Assembly (NCBI RefSeq): GCF_001426705.1 | Contig: NZ_LMFC01000006.1 | Location: forward strand, 282 to 64,281 | Length of the DNA stretch: 64,000 nucleotides | Reading direction: 5' to 3' | DNA from: Cellulomonas sp. Root485 | GTDB taxonomy: Bacteria; Actinomycetota; Actinomycetes; Actinomycetales; Cellulomonadaceae | Shown here: positions 33,206 through 41,615 of the stretch, piece after piece | Layout of the letters: every line of letters starts with the position of its first letter | Position numbering within the stretch: position 1 is the first letter of the stretch | Translations under genes and position numbers: made by a program | Notes under the pieces: model-generated | Database searches by the model: none | Told to the model about the DNA's origin: nothing | Seen by the model: only the letters and a program-made list of their open reading frames with translations

Positions 33206-33637
33206 ATGACCTCCACAAACCCCACACCCGACGAGGCACGCCAGCTGCTCGCGATGACCGCCGGGGCCGCCGGATCGCTGCGCGCCGCCGGCCAGAACCG
33301 GCACGCCCAGTGGCTCACCGGCCTCGCGACCAGCACGTTCATGTTCTACGTCGGCCTGAGCACGATCCCCGACGACGGCCCGGCCCTCGTCCTGTGCGGC
33401 GCCTACATGGCCTCGTGCCTGGTGCTCTCCCTCGCCCTGCTCCGGGGCGTCACCGTGACCAAGGAAGGCATGGGACGCCGCTGGATCGGTGCCATCCGCG
33501 GCTGGGGCGTCGCCTACACGGTCTCGCTGATCGTCGGCCTGACCTGGCTGCGCGAGTCCGTCCTGTTCTGGCTGCTCGCCTCGGTCGTCGTCACCGCCCC
33601 GCTGGCCGTCGGCGCCTGGCGCGAGGGACGCGCCTGA
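33206..33637 (+). CDS. Four-helix membrane protein of unknown function
   Basis: The 143-residue product has a soluble N-terminus (about 35 residues) and four hydrophobic segments (about 37-52, 58-77, 97-113, 116-136). I do not recognise the family, but a small membrane protein followed by a small winged-helix regulator is a common autoregulated pair. The ATG follows directly after palindromic repeats, and the stop overlaps the regulator start (TGATG). Confidence 0.7.
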   Translation: MTSTNPTPDEARQLLAMTAGAAGSLRAAGQNRHAQWLTGLATSTFMFYVGLSTIPDDGPALVLCGAYMASCLVLSLALLRGVTVTKEGMGRRWIGAIRGWGVAYTVSLIVGLTWLRESVLFWLLASVVVTAPLAVGAWREGRA

Positions 33638-33960
33638 TGCCCCCGCTCCCCGGCAGCGACTCCGTCGGGGAGGAGGCGCGCGCCCGTCTGGACGAGGTCA
33701 TCCACTCCCCCGTGCGGCTGTCCGTGGTCGCCGCCCTGGCCGCGACGGACGAGGCCGAGTTCGCCGCCGTCCGCGACGCGGTGCAGATCAGCGACTCGGC
33801 GCTCAGCAAGGCCGTGACCGCCCTGGAGCAGGCCGCCTACGTGGCCGTGCGCAAGGGGTACGTCGGCAAGCGTCCCCGCACCTGGCTCAGCCTGACCCCG
33901 GCCGGCCGCGAGGCGCTGAGCGCGCACCTCACGGCGCTGCGGGCGATCGCGGGCGCCTGA
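33637..33960 (+). CDS. Winged-helix transcriptional regulator (MarR/ArsR-like)
   Basis: The 107-residue protein is a single winged helix of the group that pairs with small membrane proteins: LDEVIHSPVRLSVVAALAATDEAEFAAVRDAVQISDSALSKAVTALEQAAYVAVRKGYVGKRPRTWLSLTPAGREAL. The recognition helix is SDSALSKAVTALE and the wing GKRPRTWLSLT. It probably represses its own operon through the GAAAGTA repeats upstream (inference). It is translationally coupled to the preceding gene. Confidence 0.88.
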   Translation: MPPLPGSDSVGEEARARLDEVIHSPVRLSVVAALAATDEAEFAAVRDAVQISDSALSKAVTALEQAAYVAVRKGYVGKRPRTWLSLTPAGREALSAHLTALRAIAGA

Positions 33961-33965
33961 ACGCG

Positions 33966-34000
33966 CGAACGGCCCGGTCCGTGAAGGACCGGGCCGTTCG
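33966..34000. terminator. Bidirectional terminator between the regulator and ilvD
   Basis: CGAACGGCCCGGTCC and GGACCGGGCCGTTCG form a perfect 15-base stem with a GTGAA loop between two convergent genes. Being symmetrical, it can serve both strands. No T-run is evident on either side. Confidence 0.85.
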
Positions 34001-34011
34001 ACACACGCCTC

Positions 34012-35754
34012 TCAGATCAGGACGGCGCCCTTCGACGCCGACTGCACCAGCTTCGCGTACTTGGCCAGCACCCCGCGCGTGTACGTGGGAGGCAGCGGCG
34101 CCCAGCCGGCCTTGCGGGCCTCCAGCTCCTCCGCGCTGACCAGCAGGTCCAGCTTCCCGTTGGCCACGTCGAGCTGGATCCGGTCGCCGTCCTGGACGAA
34201 CGCGATCGGGCCGCCGTCGACGGCCTCGGGCGCGACGTGCCCGACGCACAGCCCGGTGGTGCCGCCGGAGAAGCGTCCGTCGGTGAGCAGCAGCACGTCC
34301 TTGCCCAGGCCCGCACCCTTGATCGCACCCGTGATGGCGAGCATCTCGCGCATGCCCGGGCCGCCCTTGGGACCCTCGTAGCGGATGACCACGACGTCGC
34401 CCGCGACGATCGTGCCGTCCTCGAGCGCGTCCATCGCGGCGCGCTCGCGCTCGAACACGCGGGCCGTCCCCTCGAACACGTCGGAGTCGAAGCCGGCAGA
34501 CTTCACCACGGCACCCTCGGGTGCGAGCGAGCCGTGCAGGATCGTGATGCCGCCGGTCTTGTGGATCGGGTTGTCCAGCGCGCGCAGGATCTTGCCGTCG
34601 GGGTCCGGCGGGTTCACGTCCGCCAGGTTCTCCGCGACGGTCCTGCCCGTCACCGTCAGGCAGTCGCCGTGCAGGAGGCCCGCGTCGAGCAGCGCCTTCA
34701 TCACGACCGGGACGCCGCCGATGCGGTCGACGTCGTTCATCACGTAGCGGCCAAACGGCTTGAGGTCACCGAGGTGCGGCACCTTGGCGGCGACCCGGGA
34801 GAAGTCGGCGAGCGTGAGGTCGACCTCGGCCTCGTGCGCGATGGCCAGCAGGTGCAGGACCGCGTTGGTGGAGCCGCCGAACGCCATGACGACGGCGATG
34901 GCGTTCTCGAACGCCTCCTTGGTCATGATCTGGCGCGCGGTGATGCCCTTGCGGAGCAGCTCGACGACGGCCTCGCCGGACTTGTGCGCGAACGCGTCGC
35001 GGCGGCGGTCGGCGGACGGCGGGGCGGCCGAGCCGGGGATCGACATGCCGATCGCCTCGGCCACGGACGCCATGGTGTTGGCCGTGTACATGCCGCCGCA
35101 GGCACCCTCGCCAGGACAGATCGCCCGCTCGATGCGGTCGACGTCCTCGCGGCTCATGAGCCCGCGGGCGCACGCGCCGACAGCCTCGAACGCGTCGATG
35201 ATCGTGACGTCCTTCTCGGTGCCGTCCTCGAGCTTGACCCAGCCCGGTGCGATCGACCCGGCGTACAGGAACACGCTGGCCAGGTCGAGGCGGGCCGCGG
35301 CCATCAGCATGCCCGGCAGGGACTTGTCGCAGCCGGCCAGCAGGACGGAGCCGTCGAGGCGCTCGGCCTGCATGACGGTCTCCACCGAGTCGGCGATGAT
35401 GTCGCGGCTCACCAGCGAGAAGTGCATGCCCTCGTGGCCCATCGAGATGCCGTCCGAGACCGAGATGGTGCCGAACTCGAGCGGGTAGCCGCCCGCCGCG
35501 TGCACGCCTGCCTTCGCCGCCTGCGCCAGCCGCTGGAGCGAGAGGTTGCAGGGCGTGATCTCGTTCCAGGAGCTGGCGACGCCGATCTGGGGCTTCGCGA
35601 AGTCGTCGTCGCCGAGGCCTACCGCGCGGAGCATGCCGCGCGAGGCCGTGGCCTCGAGGCCGTCGGTGACGGTGCGCGAGCGGGGCTTGATGTCGACTGC
35701 TTTGCCGGAAGGACCGGCGTGTGAGCTGGGGGCGTTGTCCGACGTCACGGTCAT
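34012..35754 (-). CDS. ilvD: Dihydroxy-acid dehydratase
   Basis: The 580-residue enzyme converts dihydroxy acids to 2-keto acids in valine and isoleucine synthesis. Three cysteines for a [2Fe-2S] cluster are in place: Cys69 (ITPCNLSL), Cys142 (AGCDKS) and Cys219 (GEGACGGMYTANTM). TDGRFSGGTTGLCVGHVAPEA near the C-terminus is the second signature. TACACT ends seven bases before the ATG and there is no ribosome site, so a leaderless transcript is likely. It lies apart from ilvBNC and shows no attenuator. Confidence 0.96.
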   Translation of the reverse strand: MTVTSDNAPSSHAGPSGKAVDIKPRSRTVTDGLEATASRGMLRAVGLGDDDFAKPQIGVASSWNEITPCNLSLQRLAQAAKAGVHAAGGYPLEFGTISVSDGISMGHEGMHFSLVSRDIIADSVETVMQAERLDGSVLLAGCDKSLPGMLMAAARLDLASVFLYAGSIAPGWVKLEDGTEKDVTIIDAFEAVGACARGLMSREDVDRIERAICPGEGACGGMYTANTMASVAEAIGMSIPGSAAPPSADRRRDAFAHKSGEAVVELLRKGITARQIMTKEAFENAIAVVMAFGGSTNAVLHLLAIAHEAEVDLTLADFSRVAAKVPHLGDLKPFGRYVMNDVDRIGGVPVVMKALLDAGLLHGDCLTVTGRTVAENLADVNPPDPDGKILRALDNPIHKTGGITILHGSLAPEGAVVKSAGFDSDVFEGTARVFERERAAMDALEDGTIVAGDVVVIRYEGPKGGPGMREMLAITGAIKGAGLGKDVLLLTDGRFSGGTTGLCVGHVAPEAVDGGPIAFVQDGDRIQLDVANGKLDLLVSAEELEARKAGWAPLPPTYTRGVLAKYAKLVQSASKGAVLI

Positions 35755-35786
35755 GCTCGCGAGTGTAGGACTGCGCCCGCGCGCTG

Positions 35787-35808
35787 CCGCAGGAGGGTCA
35801 CCCTGCGG
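35787..35808 (-). terminator. Possible hairpin after the second SBP gene
   Basis: CCGCAGG and CCTGCGG form a seven-base stem with an eight-base loop shortly after the SBP stop and before the ilvD promoter. It could separate the two transcripts. There is no T-run. Confidence 0.35.
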
Positions 35809-35825
35809 ACGGCGTCCCCACGCGC

Positions 35826-37109
35826 TCACCCTGCGGCGGCGTTCATCGCGTCGACGACGCCCGCGGCCGACCCGGTGCCGGCGAACTGCTGGGCGATCGC
35901 GTCGTTCAGCGCACCACCGACCGTGCTGCCGTACGCGACGTCGAGCCAGAGCTGCACGTACGGCGCCTTGTTGCGGAAGGCGAGCAGCGCCGCCATGTTC
36001 GGGTCGCTCACCCCGGCCTCGGACCCCTGCGTGACCGGCAGCCCCGCACCCGTCTCGGCGTAGTCCGTCTGGACGTCGACGCTCAGGATGTACTGCAGGA
36101 ACTCGACGCACTCGGGCGGTGCGTCCGCCGAGCAGGAGAAGCCGTCGCCGCCGCCGAGCGCCGAGTACGCGTTGCCCTGGCCACCCGCGGTCAGGGGGAA
36201 CGGGAACCAGCCGAGGTCGTTGCCGAGGCCCGTGCCGTTCGCCGCCAGGCCCGACATGACACCGGGGTGCCAGTGGCCCATCAGCTCCATCGCCACACCG
36301 CCGTTGGCCAGGAGCGCCGCAGAGCTCGTGTCACCCTGCTGTGCCGGGGCTGCGAGGAAGCCGTCCTGGAAGGGCGACGTGGCCAGGAATGCCTCCAGGT
36401 CCGTCCCCGCCTTCTCGAAGCACGGGTCGCTGAAGCTCTTCGACGCGCCCGCCGCCATCATCGTGTCGGGCTCGCAGGCGCGCAGCGCGTAGTTGTACCA
36501 GTAGTGCGCGGCCGGCCACTTGTCCCCCGCGCCCACGGCGATGGGCACGATGCCCGCCGCCCGGAGCTTCGCGACCGCCGCGTCCAGGTCCTCCTGGAGG
36601 ATCGGGGTGCTCTCGATCCCGGCCTGCTCGAACAGCGCGCGGTTGTACCAGAAGCCCTCCACGCCCATGCTGAACGGCAGCCCGTACGTGCGGCCCTCCA
36701 GCTGCCACCCGGCCGCCGAGCCGCCGATGAGCTCGAGCTCGGAGCTCACGTCGTCTGTCAGGTCGAGCAGGACCCCGGCGGCCACCTGCTCGCCCATCTG
36801 CCCGCCGCCCCACTGCTGGAAGATGTCGGGGAAGCCACCGGTCTTCAGGGCGTCGGCGAGCTTGGCCTTGAGCTCCTCGTTCTGGATGGGCACGTTCTCG
36901 ATCGTGACGTTCGGGTGGTCGGCCTCGAAGCCGAGGGCCACCCGCTCGAAGTAGCTGTTCAGCGGCTCGTCGACGCCGTTGTGCCACCACGTCAGGGTGA
37001 CCGGGCCGTCGGAGCCCTCCGAGCCGCCCCCGGTGCCTGCGCAGGCGGCGAGCAGGGCGGTCGCGGCGGCGACCGCGGCCACCGACCTCCCCCAGCGTGT
37101 GATTCCCAT
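35826..37109 (-). CDS. Sugar ABC transporter substrate-binding lipoprotein (orphan paralogue)
   Basis: The 427-residue lipoprotein (lipobox LLAAC) is a family 1 solute-binding protein. It is closely related to the SBP encoded at 41.6-42.9 kb: both share LTWWHN/ITWWHN near the mature N-terminus, GGG-rich QWGGGQM/ERGGGEL, FWYN-ALFEQAGI, GAGDKWPAAHYWY, GHW-PGVM-GL, GWFPFP and APYVQL near the C-terminus. No permease gene adjoins it, so it may feed sugar to the permeases encoded at 39.7-41.6 kb. GAGAGGA precedes the ATG. The upstream region carries the same operator motif as the main operon. Confidence 0.9.
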   Translation of the reverse strand: MGITRWGRSVAAVAAATALLAACAGTGGGSEGSDGPVTLTWWHNGVDEPLNSYFERVALGFEADHPNVTIENVPIQNEELKAKLADALKTGGFPDIFQQWGGGQMGEQVAAGVLLDLTDDVSSELELIGGSAAGWQLEGRTYGLPFSMGVEGFWYNRALFEQAGIESTPILQEDLDAAVAKLRAAGIVPIAVGAGDKWPAAHYWYNYALRACEPDTMMAAGASKSFSDPCFEKAGTDLEAFLATSPFQDGFLAAPAQQGDTSSAALLANGGVAMELMGHWHPGVMSGLAANGTGLGNDLGWFPFPLTAGGQGNAYSALGGGDGFSCSADAPPECVEFLQYILSVDVQTDYAETGAGLPVTQGSEAGVSDPNMAALLAFRNKAPYVQLWLDVAYGSTVGGALNDAIAQQFAGTGSAAGVVDAMNAAAG

Positions 37110-37197
37110 GTCGTCGTCCTCTCAGGTCGTCATTGACGTGCTGGGACAAGTGCGGACAGCACCGGCGCGGCGGTGCTGGTCGTGACGGGCTGACATC

Positions 37198-37217
37198 GTT
37201 ATCGACATCGTTATCGA
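37198..37217 (-). promoter_or_regulatory. LacI-type operator half-sites upstream of the orphan SBP
   Basis: GTTATCGA occurs at 37198-37205 and 37210-37217, with a 12-base period. The second, read as TCGACATCGTTATCGA, matches 14 of 16 positions of the perfect palindrome TCGATAACGTTATCGA found at the 43-kb LacI gene. This suggests the same repressor controls both loci. Confidence 0.65.
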
Positions 37218-37289
37218 AGACCGAGAGTGCTGTCCCCGATCGGGGGATCCAGGTATTTCTGCAGGTCAGCAGGCTTCAGTGGGTACAGC

Positions 37290-37327
37290 GAGGCCGTCGC
37301 CTGCGGCAGCCCGCGGACGACGGCCTC
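37290..37327 (-). terminator. Terminator of the GH3 operon
   Basis: GAGGCCGTCG and CGACGGCCTC form a perfect ten-base stem nine bases beyond the GH3 stop codon, with a GC-rich inner hairpin. It separates the GH3 operon from the orphan SBP transcription unit. No T-run is seen. Confidence 0.7.
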
Positions 37328-37335
37328 TCGACTGC

Positions 37336-39621
37336 TCAGTCGGTGACGGACACCGCGGTCCAGCGCGGGCTGTCCACGCCGACCGTGTGGACGGGGCCGG
37401 TGAGCGACGTGCGCGCCTCGGTCTCGCGCTCGGCACAGGACGGACCCACCCAGAGCTCGACCTCGCCGGGCTCGACCACCCGGACGAGGTCACGGTCGGA
37501 GAACGCCAGCCGGGTCGTCGGCACCGAGAAGGTCACCAGTGCGGACTCGCCGGCCTCGAGGTGGACGCGCCGGTACCCGACGAGCTGCGCCACCGGTCGG
37601 GTGACCGAGCCGACGACGTCGTGCACGTAGAGCTGCACCACGTCGGCCCCGGGCCGGCCCCCCGTGTTGGTGACGCGGACGCTCGCCCCGATGTGCCCGT
37701 CGGTGGGCACCTGCGCATCCACCTCGAGGTCGCTGTGCACGAACGTCGTGTACGACAGCCCGTGACCGAACGGGAGCGCGGGGGTGCTCCGCAGGTTGGT
37801 GACGTCGCCGTTGCCGCCCAGCTTCGGGTGCAGGTACGTGAACGGCTGCGCGCCGGCCGAGCGCGGCAGGCTGACGGGCAGGTGCCCCGACGGGTTGACC
37901 CGGCCGGAGAGCACCCCCGCGAGCGCGGTGCCGCCCTCCTCGCCCGGGAAGAACGCCTGCACGACAGCCGCGCAGCGCTCCACGGCCCAGTCGATCGCGT
38001 ACGGGCGACCGGTCAGCAGGACGAGCACGACAGGGGTGCCCGAGGCCAGGACGGCCTCGACCAGCTCGCGCTGCACGCCCGGCAGCTCGAGGTCGTCGCG
38101 GTCGCAGCCCTCCCCCACGGTCCCCCGGCCGAACAGCCCGGCGTGGTCGCCCACGACGAGCACGGCCGTCTCGGCGGACGTCGCCGCGCGCACGGCCTCC
38201 TCGAAGCCCGACCTGTCGTCGTCGTCGACCGCGCAGCCGAGCGCGGAGACGATCTCCGCGTTCGGGAGCTCCGCCGCGAGCGCCTGCCGGACCGTCGGGC
38301 TCTCGAACCCGACCTCGACCTCGGGGTGGTGCGCGAGCACGTGGTTGAGGAACGAGTAGCAGCCGAACAGGGCCTCGGCGCGGTCGGCGTTCGGGCCGAT
38401 GACCGCGATCCGCGCCGGGCTCACCAGGGGCAGGGTGCCGTCGTTCGACAGCAGCACGACCGACTCCTCGGCCAGCTGGGCTGCCAGACCGCGGTGCAGC
38501 GGGCTGTCCAGGTCCACCGAGGCCGGCGGCTCGTCGTCGAACGTCGCGTCGAGGAGCCCGAGCTCCTCCTTCTGCCGCAGTGCCCGAAGGACCGCCCGGT
38601 CGACCAGGGCCTCGTCGACGCGTCCGGCACGGACCGCCTCGGCGAGCGGGGTCAGATATGCGTCGCCCGTCGGCAGCTCGATGTCCACGCCGGCCGCGAG
38701 GGCGAGACCCGCGGCTTCGCCGAGGTCACCGGCCACCTCGTGCAGCAGGTGCAGGAACGCCACCCCGAAGTAGTCGGCGACGACCGGTCCGTCGAACCCC
38801 CAGCGGTCGCGCAGGATGCCGGTGAGCACGCGCGGGTCGGCCGCGACGGGGACGCCGTCGATCTCGTTGTACGAGCTCATGACCGACCGTGCCCCGCCGT
38901 CGAGGAGCGCCATCTCGAACGGCACCAGCAGGACGTCCTCGACCTCACGCGGGCCGGCGTGCACCGGCGCGAAGTTGCGCCCCGACTGGGAGCCCGAGTA
39001 GCCGACGAAGTGCTTGAGCGTCGCGTGCACGCCGGTCGACTGCAGGCCGCGCACGTAGGACGTGCCGACCGTGCCGACGACGTACGGGTCCTCCGAGATG
39101 CACTCGTCGACCCGCCCCCACCGGGGGTCACGGATGACGTCGAGGACGGGCGCGAGACCCTGGTGGATGCCGAGCGTCCGCATCGACCCGCCGATCGCGG
39201 CACCCATCTGCTCGACCAGGTCGGGGTCGAACGACGCGCCCCACGCCAGCGGCGTCGGGAACGTCGCCGCGCGCCACGCCGACAGACCGGTCAGGCACTC
39301 CTCGTGCACGAGGGCCGGGATGCCCAGCCGCGTCTCGCGCACCAGCCTGCGCTGCAGGTTCCACAGCCACTGCGCACGCTCGGCCGCGTCGACCGGGCGG
39401 GTGCCGTAGACGCGGGTCAGGTGCCCGAGCCCGTGCTGCGTGGACTCGTCGAGCGTCTGCTCGCGCGTGAACTCGCCCTGGAGCGGGGCCACGACCTCGC
39501 CGTCGCCCTTCTCCCAGAACCCGACGATCTGCGCCAGCTTCTCCTCGAGGGTCATCCGGGCGAGCAGCTCGCTCGCGCGGTCGACCACAGCAGGAACAGC
39601 CAGGGTCTGAAGATCCGTCAC
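37336..39621 (-). CDS. GH3 beta-glucosidase / beta-xylosidase
   Basis: The 761-residue enzyme is a cytoplasmic GH3 glycosidase with the (alpha/beta)8 barrel, the alpha/beta sandwich and a C-terminal fibronectin III-like domain (from about 650). Landmarks are GLGHLTRVYGTRPVD, DPRWGRVDECISEDP, HATLKHFVGYS, and DGPVVADYFG with nucleophile Asp283. This DYF variant and VDIELPTGDAY are shared with Streptomyces enzymes annotated as beta-xylosidase or beta-glucosidase. No signal peptide is seen. GAAGGAGA precedes the GTG. As the last gene of an SBP-permease-permease operon it would hydrolyse imported oligosaccharide. Glucose or xylose specificity cannot be settled from the sequence. Confidence 0.9.
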   Translation of the reverse strand: MTDLQTLAVPAVVDRASELLARMTLEEKLAQIVGFWEKGDGEVVAPLQGEFTREQTLDESTQHGLGHLTRVYGTRPVDAAERAQWLWNLQRRLVRETRLGIPALVHEECLTGLSAWRAATFPTPLAWGASFDPDLVEQMGAAIGGSMRTLGIHQGLAPVLDVIRDPRWGRVDECISEDPYVVGTVGTSYVRGLQSTGVHATLKHFVGYSGSQSGRNFAPVHAGPREVEDVLLVPFEMALLDGGARSVMSSYNEIDGVPVAADPRVLTGILRDRWGFDGPVVADYFGVAFLHLLHEVAGDLGEAAGLALAAGVDIELPTGDAYLTPLAEAVRAGRVDEALVDRAVLRALRQKEELGLLDATFDDEPPASVDLDSPLHRGLAAQLAEESVVLLSNDGTLPLVSPARIAVIGPNADRAEALFGCYSFLNHVLAHHPEVEVGFESPTVRQALAAELPNAEIVSALGCAVDDDDRSGFEEAVRAATSAETAVLVVGDHAGLFGRGTVGEGCDRDDLELPGVQRELVEAVLASGTPVVLVLLTGRPYAIDWAVERCAAVVQAFFPGEEGGTALAGVLSGRVNPSGHLPVSLPRSAGAQPFTYLHPKLGGNGDVTNLRSTPALPFGHGLSYTTFVHSDLEVDAQVPTDGHIGASVRVTNTGGRPGADVVQLYVHDVVGSVTRPVAQLVGYRRVHLEAGESALVTFSVPTTRLAFSDRDLVRVVEPGEVELWVGPSCAERETEARTSLTGPVHTVGVDSPRWTAVSVTD

Positions 39622-39672
39622 GGATCTGTCTCCTTCGGTGGTGACGTGCTGTGCTGGGCGGGTGTGCACGGA

Positions 39673-40569
39673 TCAGCCCTTGACCGCGCCCTGGAGGCCG
39701 TTGACGATCCGCTTCTGCATGGCGAGGAAGAACACGAGCGCCGGGATCATGGCCAGGCTGGTGAACGCGAAGACGCCCGCGGTGTCGGAGGAGTACTCCG
39801 ACGAGAAGTCCGCGACGCCCAGGGGCAGCGTCTTCATGTCGCTCTGCAGCAGGAGCAGCGGGAGCAGGTACGCGTTCCACGAGCCGACGAACGCCAGCAC
39901 GCCGACCGTCACCATGCCAGGCCCGGACAGCGGGAGCAGGATCCGCCAGAAGAAGCCGATGCGGGAGGCACCGTCGAGCAGCGCCGCCTCCTCGAGCTCG
40001 TCCGGGAGGGCCTGCAGGAACGGGCGCAGGATGACCACCGTCACCGGCAGCGCGAACGCCGCCTGGGGCAGGGCCACGCCCCACCAGGTGTTCCCCATGC
40101 CCAGGTCCGTGATGAGGATGAACAGCGGGATGATCGCGACGGTCGCCGGGAACAGGAGCCCGAGCACGAACACGGTGAACAGCTGCTCGCGACCCTTGAA
40201 CTTGTACCGGGCCAGCGGGTACGCCGCCATGATCCCGAAGACCACGACGAGTGCCGTCGTCAGGAGCGCGATCACGGTGGAGTTGAGCGCGTACCTCCAG
40301 AAGTTCGGGTTGGTCAGCACGCCCGTGTAGTTGAACAGCACCCACGGGTCCGGCATCCCCGCCGGCGACTCGGCCAGCTGCGCGTTGGTCCGGAAGCCGC
40401 CGAGCACGCCGTACAGCACGGGGCCGACGGTGAGGGCGACGACGGCGAGGGCGAGCGCGTAGACGAGCGGGTTGCCGCCGGTGTACTTGCCGGTCCTGCG
40501 TCGCGCGCCTCGCGTCCTGGGCGACTTCGGCGACGTCGCGGACGTCGGGGCCAGGGTGCCGGCGCTCAT
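39673..40569 (-). CDS. Sugar ABC transporter permease (MalG type)
   Basis: The 298-residue protein has six transmembrane helices after a basic N-terminal tail, with the EAA loop DELEEAALLDGASRIGFFWRILLPLS. LAFVGSWNAYLLPLLLL is typical of MalG-type subunits. It is the second permease of the LacI-controlled operon, overlapping the upstream permease by four bases (ATGA). The operon has no ATPase gene. Confidence 0.92.
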   Translation of the reverse strand: MSAGTLAPTSATSPKSPRTRGARRRTGKYTGGNPLVYALALAVVALTVGPVLYGVLGGFRTNAQLAESPAGMPDPWVLFNYTGVLTNPNFWRYALNSTVIALLTTALVVVFGIMAAYPLARYKFKGREQLFTVFVLGLLFPATVAIIPLFILITDLGMGNTWWGVALPQAAFALPVTVVILRPFLQALPDELEEAALLDGASRIGFFWRILLPLSGPGMVTVGVLAFVGSWNAYLLPLLLLQSDMKTLPLGVADFSSEYSSDTAGVFAFTSLAMIPALVFFLAMQKRIVNGLQGAVKG

Positions 40570-41615
40570 GCCTTCACCTTCTTCTTGGAGGCGGTGGGGT
40601 CCTGGATGTCCCGGCGCAGGATGAAGCGCTGGTACAGCAGGGCCAGGACGAGGGCGACGATGAAGAGGATCACGGAGGCCGCCGCGGCGATCCCGTAGTT
40701 CTGCCGCTTGGTGCCCTCGGTGATGAGGAACGTCGCCATGGTCGTGGTCGCGTTGGCCGGGCCGCCCTGGGTGAGGATCCAGACCATGTCGAACAGCTGG
40801 AGCGAGCCGATCATCGACAGGAACGCCCAGGTGCGGATGGTCGGGCCCAGCAGCGGGAGCGTGATCTTGCGCTGCGTCTGCCACCAGCTGGCGCCGTCGA
40901 TCTGCGAGGCCTCGTAGAGCTCCTCCGGGACGCCCTGCAGCCCCGCGAGGAAGAGGATCACGGCGAGCCCGAGGTACTTCCACGTCAGGACGACGATGAC
41001 GGTCCAGAGCGCGTACTCGGGGGTGCCGAGGAAGCCCTGCTCGGGCCCGCTCAGCCCCACGGCATCGAGCATGGCGTCGATGACGCCGTACTTCGGCTGC
41101 AACAGCTGGAACCACACGACGCCCGCGATGACCTCGGCCAGCACGTACGGCACGAAGATGATCGTGCGCAGGACGCCCTGCCCCCACATCTTGCGGTTGA
41201 GCAGCAGCGCGATGGCCAGACCGAGCGGGAGCTGGATGGCGACGGACGCCACCACGATGATCAGGTTGTGCTGGAGCGCGCCGGTGAAGACGTCGTTGTT
41301 GAGAACGCTCACATAGTTCTTGAGGCCGACGAAGTCGACCAGCGGGCCGTAGCCCTTCCAGCGGTAGGCCGAGAGCTGGACGGCTCGGATGATCGGCACC
41401 ACCACGAAGAACAGGAACAGCAGGAGGGCGGGTGCCACGAAGAAGGCGATCTCCAGGCGCTTGCGGAGGGCCGATCCCGTCCCACGGCGTCCGCCCGGGG
41501 CCGGGGCCACCGGCCGCGCCGAAGCGCGACCGGTGGCCGAGGCCTGTGGGGAGGACGTCGCAGGCGAGGCGGTGACGCCCACGCGGGCGGTCGTCTCGTC
41601 TGCCACGTCGGTCAC
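40566..41615 (-). CDS. Sugar ABC transporter permease (MalF type)
   Basis: The 349-residue protein has a Ser/Ala/Arg-rich cytoplasmic tail of about 50 residues followed by six transmembrane helices, beginning IAFFVAPALLLFLFFVVVPIIRAVQLSAYRW. The EAA loop is ELYEASQIDGASWWQTQRKITLPLLG. It pairs with the downstream permease. The GTG start lies in a GTGA overlap with the SBP stop, so both are translated together. Confidence 0.92.
   Translation of the reverse strand: MTDVADETTARVGVTASPATSSPQASATGRASARPVAPAPGGRRGTGSALRKRLEIAFFVAPALLLFLFFVVVPIIRAVQLSAYRWKGYGPLVDFVGLKNYVSVLNNDVFTGALQHNLIIVVASVAIQLPLGLAIALLLNRKMWGQGVLRTIIFVPYVLAEVIAGVVWFQLLQPKYGVIDAMLDAVGLSGPEQGFLGTPEYALWTVIVVLTWKYLGLAVILFLAGLQGVPEELYEASQIDGASWWQTQRKITLPLLGPTIRTWAFLSMIGSLQLFDMVWILTQGGPANATTTMATFLITEGTKRQNYGIAAAASVILFIVALVLALLYQRFILRRDIQDPTASKKKVKA

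Noticed and set aside
35755..35825. Attenuator upstream of ilvD
   Set aside because: A small hairpin is present, but there is no leader frame with Leu, Ile or Val codons and the -10 lies seven bases before the ATG, so an attenuator cannot fit in the transcript.
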